Shown here in pieces: positions 43,868 to 53,466 of a DNA stretch of 64,000 bases (within the stretch, counting starts at the first letter, position 1; every line of letters begins with the position of its first letter). Both the position numbers and the translations under genes were made by a program. A model generated the notes under the pieces. That model made no database searches. It was not told where the DNA came from and saw nothing but the letters and a program-made list of their open reading frames with translations. Source of the DNA: Amycolatopsis tolypomycina (GTDB lineage: Bacteria > Actinomycetota > Actinomycetes > Mycobacteriales > Pseudonocardiaceae); NCBI RefSeq assembly GCF_900105945.1, contig NZ_FNSO01000003.1, positions 930,001 through 994,000 of the forward strand, written 5' to 3'.

Positions 43868-43884
43868 CTGCAACGCCCTGCAAC
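43868..43884. promoter_or_regulatory. direct heptamer repeat before the acoX-like gene
   Basis: CTGCAAC occurs twice at a 10-bp spacing (43868-43874, 43878-43884), on one face of the helix, 48 bp before ATG 43932. It is a candidate activator site, possibly for the GAF-domain regulator encoded in the same cluster. Confidence 0.3.
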
Positions 43885-43931
43885 CCTTCCGCTCCGCCCG
43901 ATCGCGGAGTCTCCTGTTCTCCGGTGAAAGA

Positions 43932-44978
43932 ATGGGAGGTCAGGTGGGTGAAACGGTGGCGGGGATCGTCGCGAACCCCGCTTCGGGGCGGGACATCCGC
44001 CGGCTGGTCGCGCAGGCGTCGGTGTTCCCCACCGCGGAAAAGGCGAACATGGTTCAGCGGCTGCTGGCGGCGTTCGCCGTCACCGGGCTCGATCGCGCCC
44101 TCGTCTCGACCGACCTCGGCGGCATCTCCGCCGCTGTCCTGCGCGCCCTCGGCCGCGGTGGCAGCTGGCCGAAGGTCGACTTCTGCGAGGACGACCCGAT
44201 CACCGGCACCGCGGCCGACACCACGAACGCCGTGCGCCGGATGGTCGAGGCCGGCGCCGGGGTCATCGTCGTCCTCGGTGGGGACGGGACCGCCCGCGTG
44301 GCCGCCGCGGCCTGCGAAGACGTCCCGCTCCTCGCCCTCTCCACCGGGACCAACAACGCCTTCCCGCAGATGCGGGAGGCGACCGTCGCCGGGCTGGCCG
44401 CCGGGTTGATCGCCACCGGGCAGGTCGACCCCGACCTCGTCACCCACCGCGTCAGCGTGCTGGAAGTCGTCACCAAGGCGCGGCGGGAGATCGCCCTCGT
44501 CGACGTCTGCGTGTCGCTGAGCAGGCACATCGGGGCGCGGGCGCTGTGGGACCCGTCGTCGCTCACCGAGCTGTACTGCACCTTCGCCGAGCCGGACGGC
44601 ATCGGCCTCTCGAGCGTTCCAGGCCAACTCTGTCCGAGCCCCCGGTCGAGCCCCGACGGCGTTGCGCTGCAGCTCGGGCGGGCCGAGGAGACGCCGTACG
44701 TCGTGCACGCGCCGATCGCGCCCGGGCTCGTGCGGCCGGTCGGGGTGCGCGGCTGGGGAATCCTGCAGCCGGGCGTGCGCGTCGAGCTCGCGGCCGCGGG
44801 CGGGGTCATCGCGCTCGACGGCGAACGCGAACTCGAGCTGAAGACCGGAGAGAGCGCTTTCGTCGAGCTCAAGCCGGACGGGCCGTGGGTCGTCGACGTC
44901 CGGGCGGCGATGGCGGAAGCCGCCCGGAAAGGGCTGCTGCGCGCGGATACCGATCCGGGGAAGGAGCGCCGAAGATGA
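43932..44978 (+). CDS. AcoX-like NAD-kinase-fold protein
   Basis: 348 residues. An ATP-NAD kinase-like fold with VVLGGDGTARVAAAA (the GGDGT motif, about residue 116) and LALSTGTNNAFPQ, as in AcoX proteins of acetoin catabolism clusters, whose role is not settled. ATG 43932 is used; GTG 43944 with GGGAGG close by is an alternative. It overlaps the following E1-alpha-like gene by ATGA. A conserved aco-type pairing, but the rest of an acetoin dehydrogenase (E1-beta, E2, E3) is absent here. Confidence 0.8.
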   Translation: MGGQVGETVAGIVANPASGRDIRRLVAQASVFPTAEKANMVQRLLAAFAVTGLDRALVSTDLGGISAAVLRALGRGGSWPKVDFCEDDPITGTAADTTNAVRRMVEAGAGVIVVLGGDGTARVAAAACEDVPLLALSTGTNNAFPQMREATVAGLAAGLIATGQVDPDLVTHRVSVLEVVTKARREIALVDVCVSLSRHIGARALWDPSSLTELYCTFAEPDGIGLSSVPGQLCPSPRSSPDGVALQLGRAEETPYVVHAPIAPGLVRPVGVRGWGILQPGVRVELAAAGGVIALDGERELELKTGESAFVELKPDGPWVVDVRAAMAEAARKGLLRADTDPGKERRR

Positions 44979-45709
44979 CAGACGCCCTGCGGGGTGCGTA
45001 CCGCGTGATGCGGACCATCCGGGCCGTCGCGGACCGGGTCGGCACCGGGGACCCCGGCGAGGAGGCCTTGGCCGTCGGTGTCTGCCTCCACCTCGACGAG
45101 CGGGACGCCATCGCCGGCACCCACCGGCAGCACAGCCGGCGCATCGCCAAGGGCGTCGACGTCCGGGCCGTGGTGGCCGAGGTGCGCAAACACCGCCGGC
45201 CGGTCGCGGCGGACGCGCTCGGCGGCGTCCCGCTGCTGATCTGTGGCGCCGCGATCGCCGCCCAGCAGCGCGACACGGGCGGCGTCGGCGTGGCCTTCCT
45301 CGGCGACTGCCCCACGACGACGCTGGAGGCGCTGAACCTCGCGTCGGCCTGGCACCTCCCCGCCATCTTCGTCACCGAGGACCCCGGTTACGCCGATCGG
45401 GTGGCCGGGCTCGGCGTGCCGGGGGTCGTCGTCGACGGATCCGACTTTTTCGCCGTCCACGAAGCGGCGGGGGAGGCGGTCGGTCGCGCCCGCGACGGCG
45501 GTGGTCCGACCCTGATCGAAGCCGGCTTTCCGCGGCACGTCGAGGACTGCCTCCAGCGGTTCCGCACCCGCGTCACCGACAGCGGTGAGCTGCGCGAACA
45601 GGTCCTCGACGCCATCGACGCCGAAGTCGCCCGGCTCGTCGAAGACTCGGTCGCCGCGCCCGAGCCGGCTCCGCCAGACCTGGAGACCGGCGTCTACGTC
45701 ACCTACTGA
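44975..45709 (+). CDS. short, degenerate dehydrogenase E1-alpha-like protein (AcoA-like)
   Basis: 244 residues instead of the usual ~320. The start (AYRVMRTIRAVADRV, AGTHRQHSRRIAKGVD) and the LEALNLASAWHLPAIFV stretch clearly align with AcoA/PDH E1-alpha. The loop that normally holds GKGGSMH is missing. The ThDP motif is altered: GDG becomes GDC, the middle Asn is lost, and the final Asn-Asn is EDP. ThDP binding is therefore unlikely. It is coupled to the AcoX-like gene (ATGA overlap). A non-catalytic or new role is inferred. Confidence 0.75.
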   Translation: MTDALRGAYRVMRTIRAVADRVGTGDPGEEALAVGVCLHLDERDAIAGTHRQHSRRIAKGVDVRAVVAEVRKHRRPVAADALGGVPLLICGAAIAAQQRDTGGVGVAFLGDCPTTTLEALNLASAWHLPAIFVTEDPGYADRVAGLGVPGVVVDGSDFFAVHEAAGEAVGRARDGGGPTLIEAGFPRHVEDCLQRFRTRVTDSGELREQVLDAIDAEVARLVEDSVAAPEPAPPDLETGVYVTY

Positions 45710-45795
45710 CCGGCGTCCGAGCGCGACGCGCGCCACCTACCGATCATCCGGCCGAAACGGCAGACTCCGAGGAGGTACAGCACAAGGAGCGGCGG

Positions 45796-47058
45796 TTGGG
45801 GCAGCGAGACCTCGAGGCGGCGTTGCCGGCCGGGGCGGATCCACGGCGGCACGCCCGTGTCCTCGCGCAGGTGCACGAAGCGGCCCTGAGCGGCCGGAAG
45901 CTGCCGAGCCGGCCGCGGCCGGTCATCGACGCCTCCTGGCAGCGGATGCGCCGGCTGGGCCTGGACCCGGACGGCAGGGCCGCCGCGCCCGTCCTGACCT
46001 TCGAACAGCTGGAAGCGCGCCGTCGCGCGAGCGGCCTGGCCAAGGCGCTGCCGGTCCTGCGCGGCGGGCTCATCAGCCTCGCCGAGCAGGCCGCGCACAT
46101 CATGGTGATCGCCGACGCGGGCGGCGCCGTCCTGTGGCGGGACGGCAGCGCCGCGGTCCGCCGCCGGGCCGACGGGCTCGGCTTCGTCGAAGGCGTCGAC
46201 TGGCAGGAGGAAGCCGTCGGCACGAACGCGATCGGCACCGCGCTGGTCGCGCGCAGCCCGCTGCAGGTGTACTCGGCCGAACATTACGTCCGGGCCCAGC
46301 ACTCCTGGACGTGCGCGGCCGCACCGCTGCACGACCCGCGCGACGGCAGGCTGCTCGGCGTCGTCGACCTCTCCGGGCCTGCCTCGACCGTCCACGCGAC
46401 GACGTTGGCGCTGGTCGACGCCGTCACGCGGCTGGCGGAAGCCCAGCTGCGCACCAGCCACCTCACCGAGCTCGAACGGCTTCGCGGCTTCGCCGTCCCG
46501 CTCCTCGCCAAGGTCGGCGGACGGGCGGTCGTGGCCGACGAACACGGCTGGGTCGCCGCGGCCGCTGGTCTCGCGCCGGTCGACCGGGTCGCGCTGCCCA
46601 CCGGCCTCGGGCCCGGCCGGGTCTGGCTGCCCGCGTACGGCGGCTGCTCGGTCGAGCCGGTGCCCGGCGGCTGGCTGATCCGGCTGACCGACAACGAGGC
46701 CGCGCCGCCCACCCGCGTCGTGCTCGACGTCCGGTCGCCGCGCGAGCCCGAGCTCACCGTGGCCGGCGCCGCCGGGACCTGGACGCACCGGCTCAGCCCG
46801 CGTCACGCCGAAGTGCTGTACGTGCTGGCCAGCCACCGCGACGGCCGCTCGGCGTCCGAGCTTTCGGCCGACCTGTTCGGCGACGCCGGCCGCACGGTGA
46901 CCGTCCGCGCCGAGATGTCCCGGCTGCGGCGGCACTTCGGCGGCATCCTCGGCGCGAAGCCGTACCGCTTCGCCGACGACGTCGAGGTGGTGGTCCGGCG
47001 GCCGCCGGACCCCGAGGCCGTGCTCCCGCACTCGCTCGCCCCGGCCATCCGCGGCTGA
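45796..47058 (+). CDS. GAF-domain transcriptional regulator (AcoR-like N-terminus, winged-helix C-terminus)
   Basis: 420 residues. TTG 45796 with AAGGAG 6 bp upstream. Residues ~85-215 are a GAF domain in the AcoR/NifA manner (LADGGAV-like strand; WQEEAVGTNAIGTAL; HYVRAQHSWTCAAAPLHDP). The centre is an unassigned beta-rich region. Residues ~330-405 are a winged helix (HAEVLYVLASHRDGRSASEL; MSRLRRHFGG). It has no AAA+ sigma-54 activator domain, as is common in actinobacteria. It probably controls the AcoX/E1-alpha-like genes in response to a small ligand. Confidence 0.8.
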   Translation: MGQRDLEAALPAGADPRRHARVLAQVHEAALSGRKLPSRPRPVIDASWQRMRRLGLDPDGRAAAPVLTFEQLEARRRASGLAKALPVLRGGLISLAEQAAHIMVIADAGGAVLWRDGSAAVRRRADGLGFVEGVDWQEEAVGTNAIGTALVARSPLQVYSAEHYVRAQHSWTCAAAPLHDPRDGRLLGVVDLSGPASTVHATTLALVDAVTRLAEAQLRTSHLTELERLRGFAVPLLAKVGGRAVVADEHGWVAAAAGLAPVDRVALPTGLGPGRVWLPAYGGCSVEPVPGGWLIRLTDNEAAPPTRVVLDVRSPREPELTVAGAAGTWTHRLSPRHAEVLYVLASHRDGRSASELSADLFGDAGRTVTVRAEMSRLRRHFGGILGAKPYRFADDVEVVVRRPPDPEAVLPHSLAPAIRG

Positions 47059-47085
47059 ACCGCCCGAGCACGGGATCATGGACGC

Positions 47086-48207
47086 GTGCCGAAACGCCTG
47101 CCCGACACCATCGCGCCGAGCTGGCTCGTGGTGCAGCTGCTCGGCACGCTCTTCTTCGCCGCGACGCTGCTCACCGCCCGCGAAGCGAACCCGTGGGTCT
47201 GGACCGCGTACGGCGTCGCCACCGCCTGCTGGCTCGGCTTCGTCCTGCAGACACAGCGCCGGCCGAAGACGGCGGCCGCGCTGCTCGCCGCCGCGAGCGC
47301 ACTGCCGGCGGTGATCGTCGGCTGGGCCGGGGACTCGTCGGCGATCCTGCTGTCCGTCATCGCCCTCGGCCGGCTCGCGACGCTCACGACGGTCAGCGTC
47401 GGGGCGATCGTTGCCACCAGCCTCCTGGACGGCGCACTGGCGGTGACCTCGCACGCGCTCGCCGACCGGTCCCTCGGCGAGTCGCTCGCCGACGCCGGCG
47501 TGATGCTGCTGCTGGTGCTGCTCGGGCTCAACCGCCGCCAGTACGAAGTGCAGGCGACGCAGTCCAAGGCCCTGTTGGCGCAGACGCGGTTCGCGCAGGC
47601 CGAACACGCCCGTGCCGCCGCGCTCGACGAACGCACCCGGATCGCCCGCGAGCTCCACGACGTCCTGGCGCATTCGCTGGGCGCGCTGCGTGTCCAGCTC
47701 GAACTCGCCGAGGCGCTGCTGGCCGAACGGTCCGATGTGGACGGTGCGCTGCGCTCGGTCCGGCGCTCGCGGAAGCTCGCCGCGGACGGGCTGGCCGAAG
47801 CGCGCGACGCCGTCGCCGCCCTCCGCCGGGACGTCCTGCCGCTCACCGAAACCCTCGCCGCGGTCGCCGCCGCGCACGCCCGTGACCACGGCGTCGACGT
47901 CGCCTTCGACGCCGACGGCGAGACCCGGGCGCTGCCGTCCGCGGCGGTCGTCGCCCTGGCCGGTGTCGCACGGGAAGCCCTGACCAACGCCGGCAAGCAC
48001 GCGCCGGGCGAGGACATCCGGATGCGGCTCGGCTACGCACCCGGCGTCGTCCGGCTCGACGTGCGCAACAACCTCGGGGCGTTCACTCGGACAGGTGAAG
48101 GATTCGGCCTGGCCGGCATGCGTGAGCGGCTCGCACTGGCCGGCGGCACGCTGACCGCGGGCCCCGAAGACGCTGACTGGCGCGTGCTGGCGGAGGTGCG
48201 GACCTGA
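47086..48207 (+). CDS. orphan NarL-type sensor histidine kinase
   Basis: 373 residues. Five or six N-terminal helices (to ~155), then HisKA_3 with the His in RIARELHDVLAHSLGAL (about 188), a helical dimerisation region, and a HATPase domain with GEGFGLAGMRERL. The GTG start is at 47086. Such kinases nearly always precede a NarL/FixJ regulator gene, but here the next gene is glnX and no regulator is in the window, so its partner is elsewhere or lost. Confidence 0.85.
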   Translation: MPKRLPDTIAPSWLVVQLLGTLFFAATLLTAREANPWVWTAYGVATACWLGFVLQTQRRPKTAAALLAAASALPAVIVGWAGDSSAILLSVIALGRLATLTTVSVGAIVATSLLDGALAVTSHALADRSLGESLADAGVMLLLVLLGLNRRQYEVQATQSKALLAQTRFAQAEHARAAALDERTRIARELHDVLAHSLGALRVQLELAEALLAERSDVDGALRSVRRSRKLAADGLAEARDAVAALRRDVLPLTETLAAVAAAHARDHGVDVAFDADGETRALPSAAVVALAGVAREALTNAGKHAPGEDIRMRLGYAPGVVRLDVRNNLGAFTRTGEGFGLAGMRERLALAGGTLTAGPEDADWRVLAEVRT

Positions 48208-48378
48208 TCGCCGGTGTGCGCGGGAACACGTCGTCCCAGATCACGTGCTGATGACAGCGGGCGGTGCCGGTGGCTGCGCGCGCGGCGACTCGGCTACCTT
48301 CTGCGGGTACGGCTCGCAGCGAGTCTTTCGGGGGGATCCGGGTGGTGAGACCCCGGATGGCACGGGGAGGAATCGGGG

Positions 48379-49797
48379 ATGACCAGCACTGCGACGGCCC
48401 CGGGGCCGACGGCGCCCGCGCCGGGACCCCCACCGTCGCCGCCGGGCGGCCAGGACCGCGCCGGGGGCCGCAGCGGCCTGCTGGGGCTGCTCGACCTGCC
48501 GGGCCAGGGGGTCCGCGCGATCGTCCGGTCCGCCGCGACCACGCCCGGCAGGCTGACCGTGATCGCCGTCGGGCTGGTGCTGCTCTCGCTCGTGGCCGGC
48601 CTGGTCGCGACGCTGTCGGTGCAGGACCGCGACGACACGATCAGCGGCGTCATCGACCACCGCGAGCCCCTCGCCGCCGCCGCGCAGCAGGTCTACCGCT
48701 CGCTCTCGGACGCCGACGCGACCGCCGCGAGCGCGTTCCTCTCCATCGGCACCGAGCCCCCGGAACTCCGCCAGCGCTACGAACGTGACATCGCCGAAGC
48801 CGGCGCCGCGCTCGCCAAGGCCGCCTCCGACGCCACGGACGTCGCCGACGCGGCCGCCCCGGTCGACGTCCTCAACCAGTCGCTGCCCGTCTACACCGGG
48901 CTCGTCGAGACGGCGCGGACGAACAACCGGCTCGGCTACCCGGTCGGCGCGTCCTACCTCCGCGAGGCCTCCGAGCTGATGCGGGCGAAGATCCTGCCTG
49001 CCGCGCAGGACCTCTACCGCGCCGACACCGAGCGGCTGATCGACGAGCAGGACAGCGCCACCGGGTTCCCGTGGCTCGCCACGATCCTGGTGATCGCGCT
49101 GCTGGCCGCGCTCATCGCCGCGCAGGTCTACCTGACCCGGCGCACCAACCGGCTGCTCAACGTCGGGCTCGTCGTCGCGACGGCTGCCGTCGTGGTTTCG
49201 CTGCTGTGGGGCGCGGTCGCGCTGGTCGTGCAGGGCAGCCTGGTCGGCAGCGGCCAGGACGACGGCTCGCACCGCGTCGACGTGCTGGTCCGCGCGCGCA
49301 TCGCCGCGCTGCAGGCCCGCGCGGACGAAACGCTGACGCTGGTCGCCCGCGGCGACGGCGCGGCGTACGAGAAGGACTTCGACGACAACGCGGCCCAGCT
49401 CGTCGGTCCCGACGGCCAGGGCGGCCTGCTCGGCGAAGCCCGCGGTCTCATCAAGGACGGCGAAGGCGTCGCGAAGGTCGCCGACGCGACGAAGGCCGCG
49501 AACGACTGGCTCAAGGCGCACAAGGAAGTCCGCGCGCAGGACGACGCCGGCCAGTACCAGGAAGCCGTCGACTTCGCCGTGCTGGAGGACAAGACCGACG
49601 GCTCGGCGCCGGCGTTCCGGCGGCTCGACGACAGCCTCCAGGCGGCCATCGACGTCGGCAGGCAGGAATTCCTCGACGACACCCACCAGGGCGACCGCGC
49701 GCTGACGCTCCTCGCGCCCGGTCTCGCCGTACTGGCGATCGTGGCCGCCGCGGGTGTCACCATGGGGATCCGGGAGCGACTGAGGGAGTACCGGTGA
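48379..49797 (+). CDS. glnX: GlnX, membrane link of the glutamate-sensing PknG pathway
   Basis: 472 residues. Pro-rich N-terminus (~1-45), a membrane helix ~58-80, a ~150-residue external helical sensor, two helices (~225-285), a second external helical segment and a last helix near the C-terminus. In mycobacteria GlnX couples the binding protein GlnH to the kinase PknG. Identification rests on topology and operon order glnX-glnH-pknG. Its TGA overlaps the glnH GTG. Confidence 0.85.
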   Translation: MTSTATAPGPTAPAPGPPPSPPGGQDRAGGRSGLLGLLDLPGQGVRAIVRSAATTPGRLTVIAVGLVLLSLVAGLVATLSVQDRDDTISGVIDHREPLAAAAQQVYRSLSDADATAASAFLSIGTEPPELRQRYERDIAEAGAALAKAASDATDVADAAAPVDVLNQSLPVYTGLVETARTNNRLGYPVGASYLREASELMRAKILPAAQDLYRADTERLIDEQDSATGFPWLATILVIALLAALIAAQVYLTRRTNRLLNVGLVVATAAVVVSLLWGAVALVVQGSLVGSGQDDGSHRVDVLVRARIAALQARADETLTLVARGDGAAYEKDFDDNAAQLVGPDGQGGLLGEARGLIKDGEGVAKVADATKAANDWLKAHKEVRAQDDAGQYQEAVDFAVLEDKTDGSAPAFRRLDDSLQAAIDVGRQEFLDDTHQGDRALTLLAPGLAVLAIVAAAGVTMGIRERLREYR

Positions 49798-50768
49798 ACA
49801 GGCGGCGCATCACGGTCCGGGCGGGCGTGCTGGCGGTCGTCGCACTGCTGGCGGCGTCCTGCGGCAGCCCCGGGAAACCGGTCGACCCGGCCCCGGTCGG
49901 CGACGCCGGCTGGCCGCAGCCCGCGCACGTCGGCGGCCCGGACGCGTCGGCGGGCGGCGGCAGCGACACCAGCTGCAACCCGCTGGCCAGCCTGGCGCCG
50001 GACAAGGGCATTTCGATCCCCGACGGCTCGACCATGGCGAGGATCAAGAAAAGCGGCAAGCTCATCGCCGGCGTCGACCAGACGACCTACCTGTTCGGCT
50101 TCCGCAACCCCACCTCGGGCAACCTCGAGGGCTTCGACATCGACCTGGTCAACGAGATCGCCCGCCAGATCTTCGGCGCGCCCGAGGGCCACGTCCAGTT
50201 CCGCGCGATCACGTCGGGGCAGCGAGCGGACGTGCTGAAGAAGCAGCAGGTCGACATCGTGGTCCGGACCTACAGCATCACCTGCGCGCGCAAGAAGGAC
50301 GTCCAGTTCTCGTCGGTGTACTACGTCGCCGGCCAGCGGCTGCTGGTCACGAAGGAGTCGAAGGCGACCAAGCTGGCCGACCTGAGCGGCAAGAAGGTGT
50401 GCGCGGCGAAGATGTCGACGTCGGCGGCGAAGATCGCGACGGACCCGGCGAAGCTGGTGGCGATCACGGTGGACAACTGGTCGGACTGCCTGGTGATGCT
50501 GCAGCAGGGCCAGGTCGACGCGATCTCGACCGACGACACGATCCTCGCCGGGATGGCCGCGCAGGACCCGACGCTGCAGGTCGTCGGCGACCGGTTCTCG
50601 CAGGAGAACTACGGCATCGGCGTGCCCAAGGAAAACACGGACATGGTCAAGTTCGTCAACGCCGTGCTCGAGAACATCCGCAACAGCGGCGCCTGGCAGA
50701 ACAGCTACCGCCGCTGGGTGGAGCCTTCGCTGGGGCCCGCTTCGCCGCCGCAGCCCCAGTACCAGTGA
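49794..50768 (+). CDS. glnH: GlnH, glutamate/aspartate-binding lipoprotein
   Basis: 324 residues. A lipoprotein signal with lipobox LAASC (Cys ~23) anchors it outside the membrane. A family 3 solute-binding domain follows (LIAGVDQTTYLFGFRNP; GFDIDLVNEIARQIFG; VDIVVRTYSITCARKKDVQFS). It senses extracellular acidic amino acids for the GlnX-PknG pathway. GTG 49794 overlaps the glnX stop. Confidence 0.9.
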   Translation: MNRRRITVRAGVLAVVALLAASCGSPGKPVDPAPVGDAGWPQPAHVGGPDASAGGGSDTSCNPLASLAPDKGISIPDGSTMARIKKSGKLIAGVDQTTYLFGFRNPTSGNLEGFDIDLVNEIARQIFGAPEGHVQFRAITSGQRADVLKKQQVDIVVRTYSITCARKKDVQFSSVYYVAGQRLLVTKESKATKLADLSGKKVCAAKMSTSAAKIATDPAKLVAITVDNWSDCLVMLQQGQVDAISTDDTILAGMAAQDPTLQVVGDRFSQENYGIGVPKENTDMVKFVNAVLENIRNSGAWQNSYRRWVEPSLGPASPPQPQYQ

Positions 50769-50823
50769 CCCGGACGCGACTAGGATCTGTTCCCGCACGT
50801 CGTCGGGGATACGGGAGGTAGCA

Positions 50824-53466
50824 GTGTCGGAGGAGCCGCGCCGTCCTCGGCACGCCGCGCCGGACGACGAGCAGCAGCCGCCGGCCAAGCCGAGCTGGCA
50901 GCCGCCACCACCGGTGCGGTGGGAGACGCCGGAGCCGTCGATCTCGGGCCGCCTCGACGAGGGCGAGCCGTCCGGTGGGCAGGAGACCGTGTTCCACGCG
51001 CCCGTGCGCCGTCCGCCGACGCCGCCGCGTGGCGCGCCGATCCCGGGCGCGGACGACCCGACCAAGCCGCCCGGCAGCATGAACCCCGTCCTCCCGCCGG
51101 TCCAGCCGGCGCCGACGCAGGCCGTCACCCCGCCGCAGCCCGACGAGCCGCAGCTCACGAGCGTGCTCGCGTCGCCGGCGCCGGAGACGCAGAGCATCAT
51201 GCCGCCGGTACCGCGGCCGGACACCGGTCCCGGCACCCCGCTGCCGGACCCGGGCACCGAAAGCGTTCTGCCCGAGCGCACCAGCGAAGGCCGGCACACC
51301 GGCACCGGCACCGGAACGGGGACCGGCAGCGGTTCGGGCTCCACCCCCGGCGCCTTCCCCGGCACCTCGCGGCGGACGTCGTCGCGGACGTCGCGTTCGC
51401 GGCGCGGCCGGCTCGGCGCCGGGCTGGTCGAGGTGCCGCCGGTCCCCGCGCGCGACCCCGCGTCCGCGGTGCTGTCGAACCCGGTGGTGTCGGAGGAAAA
51501 GCGGTTCTGCGGCAGCTGCAACGCGAAGGTCGGCCGCGGCAAGGACGGCGAACCCGGTTCGCCGGAAGGGAAGTGCGAGAACTGCGGTGCGCCGTTCTCG
51601 TTCGTCCCGAAGCTGCAGCCGCACGAGCTCGTCGGCGGCCAGTACGAGGTCCTCGGCGCGATCGCCTACGGCGGCCTGGGCTGGATCTACCTGGCGCAGG
51701 ACCACAACGTCAGCGACCGCTGGGTCGTCCTCAAAGGACTGATCGACACCGGTGACGCGACGGCGATGGCGGCCGCGGCCAACGAGCAGCGGTTCCTCGC
51801 CGAGGTCGAGCACCCGAACATCGTCAAGATCCACAACTTCGTGCAGCACCCGGACGCCCACAGCGGGACGACCGTCGGCTACATCGTCATGGAGTACGTC
51901 GGCGGTCAGTCACTGCGGCAGCTCGCGCTGGCGCACCACCGGGAAAGCCGCCGTCCGGAGCCCCTGCCGATCGGCCAGGTCATCGCCTACGGGCTGGAGA
52001 TCCTGCCCGCGCTGGGGTACCTCCACAGCCAGGGCCTGCTCTACTGCGACCTCAAGCCCGACAACGTCATCCAGACCAACGAACAGCTGAAACTCATCGA
52101 CCTCGGCGCGGTCCGCCGCACCGACGACTACGAGAGCCCGCTGTTCTTCACCACCGGCTACAGCGCGCCGGAACTGCCGACGCAGGGCGCGTCGATCGCG
52201 TCGGACCTGTTCACCGTCGGGCGCACGCTCGCCGTGCTGAGCTTCGAGTTCACCGGCTACACCACCAAGTACAAGACGACGCTGCCCGGCCCGGACACGG
52301 TCCCGCTGTTCGCGCTCTTCGGTTCCTACTACCGGTTCCTGCGGCGCGCGACGCACGCCGACCCGGACCGGCGGTTCCTCTCCGCCGAGGAGATGTCCGA
52401 CCAGCTCACCGGGGTGCTGCGCGAGATCATGGCGCTCGGCACCGGCAAGCCGCGGCCCGGCGTCTCCACGGTCTTCGGCCCGGAGAGCCGCACGTTCGGC
52501 GTGCAGCTGGTCGTGCCTGAAGCCGGCGCCAGCGTGCCGCTGCCCGGCGCGGACGAGGTCGTCGCCGGCCTGCCGATCCCGCAGGTCGACACCGACGACC
52601 CGGCGGCGGGCGTGCTCGCCACCACGACTGCGCTCGACCCGCGCGCGGCCATCGAGGCGCTGGCCGGCGCGCCGCGGGAGTCGATCGAGGTGCGGCTGCG
52701 GATCGTCCGCGCCCGGATCGAGCTGGGCGAGTTCGCCGAGGCGCAGCGGCAGCTGCAGGCCGCGCAGTACCTGGCGATCAAGAACGGCTTCCCGCACGAC
52801 TGGCGGATCGACTGGTACCGCGGCCTGATCGAGCTCGCGGGCGGCCGTTCGCGGGTTGCGCACGTCGCGTTCGAAGCGGTGTACGACGACCTGCCCGGCG
52901 AAATCGCCCCGAAGCTCGCCCTGGGCATCAGCGCCGAAGGCGTCGGCGACTACTTCGCCGCCGCGCGGTTCTACGAACTCGTCTGGCGCACCGACCGCAC
53001 CTACGTCAGCGCCGCCTTCGGCCTGGCCCGCGTGTACCTGGCGCAGGGCGCCCGGGCGAGCGCGGTCGAGGTGCTCGAAACCGTGCCGCCGTCCTCGACC
53101 CACTACGTCGACGCGCAGGTCGCGGCCATCAAGATCAAGACGACGGCGACCAAGGCCAACGGCCGCGAGACCCCGGTCACCGAGCACGACCTGCTCGACG
53201 CGTCGGCCCGGCTCGAGCGGCTCCGGCTGGACGTCGAACGCCAGACCCGCCTGTCCGCCGGCGTGCTCGAAGCCGCGCACGAGTGGCTCAAGCAGGGCAA
53301 GCCGACGCCGGGCGCGCGCGTGCTCGGGTGTCAGCTCGAGGAACGCGAGCTGCGCTTCGGCCTCGAGCGGTGCTACCGGGCGCTGGCGCGGCTGGCGGGC
53401 ACGCTCGACCAGCGCATCGAGCTGGTCGACCGGGCCAACGCCATCCGCCCCCGGACTCTCACCTGA
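50824..53466 (+). CDS. pknG: serine/threonine protein kinase PknG
   Basis: 880 residues. A disordered Pro/Gly/Thr-rich N-terminus (~1-200, with a run of T-G/S-G dipeptides), rubredoxin-like CGSC (about 229) and CENC (about 252) metal site, and a kinase domain with VLKG Lys (~304), YCDLKPDN and LIDLGA. The C-terminal half is TPR-like helical repeats. PknG phosphorylates GarA/OdhI to adjust 2-oxoglutarate use in response to amino acids. GTG 50824 has GGGAGG upstream. It is longer than the mycobacterial enzyme (~750) because of the N-terminal tail. Confidence 0.95.
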   Translation: MSEEPRRPRHAAPDDEQQPPAKPSWQPPPPVRWETPEPSISGRLDEGEPSGGQETVFHAPVRRPPTPPRGAPIPGADDPTKPPGSMNPVLPPVQPAPTQAVTPPQPDEPQLTSVLASPAPETQSIMPPVPRPDTGPGTPLPDPGTESVLPERTSEGRHTGTGTGTGTGSGSGSTPGAFPGTSRRTSSRTSRSRRGRLGAGLVEVPPVPARDPASAVLSNPVVSEEKRFCGSCNAKVGRGKDGEPGSPEGKCENCGAPFSFVPKLQPHELVGGQYEVLGAIAYGGLGWIYLAQDHNVSDRWVVLKGLIDTGDATAMAAAANEQRFLAEVEHPNIVKIHNFVQHPDAHSGTTVGYIVMEYVGGQSLRQLALAHHRESRRPEPLPIGQVIAYGLEILPALGYLHSQGLLYCDLKPDNVIQTNEQLKLIDLGAVRRTDDYESPLFFTTGYSAPELPTQGASIASDLFTVGRTLAVLSFEFTGYTTKYKTTLPGPDTVPLFALFGSYYRFLRRATHADPDRRFLSAEEMSDQLTGVLREIMALGTGKPRPGVSTVFGPESRTFGVQLVVPEAGASVPLPGADEVVAGLPIPQVDTDDPAAGVLATTTALDPRAAIEALAGAPRESIEVRLRIVRARIELGEFAEAQRQLQAAQYLAIKNGFPHDWRIDWYRGLIELAGGRSRVAHVAFEAVYDDLPGEIAPKLALGISAEGVGDYFAAARFYELVWRTDRTYVSAAFGLARVYLAQGARASAVEVLETVPPSSTHYVDAQVAAIKIKTTATKANGRETPVTEHDLLDASARLERLRLDVERQTRLSAGVLEAAHEWLKQGKPTPGARVLGCQLEERELRFGLERCYRALARLAGTLDQRIELVDRANAIRPRTLT

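Noticed and set aside
45585..47885. A 766-codon plus-strand frame spanning the E1-alpha end, the GAF regulator and the kinase
   Set aside because: It is out of frame with three well-supported genes. The product is Arg/Ala/Pro-rich low complexity.
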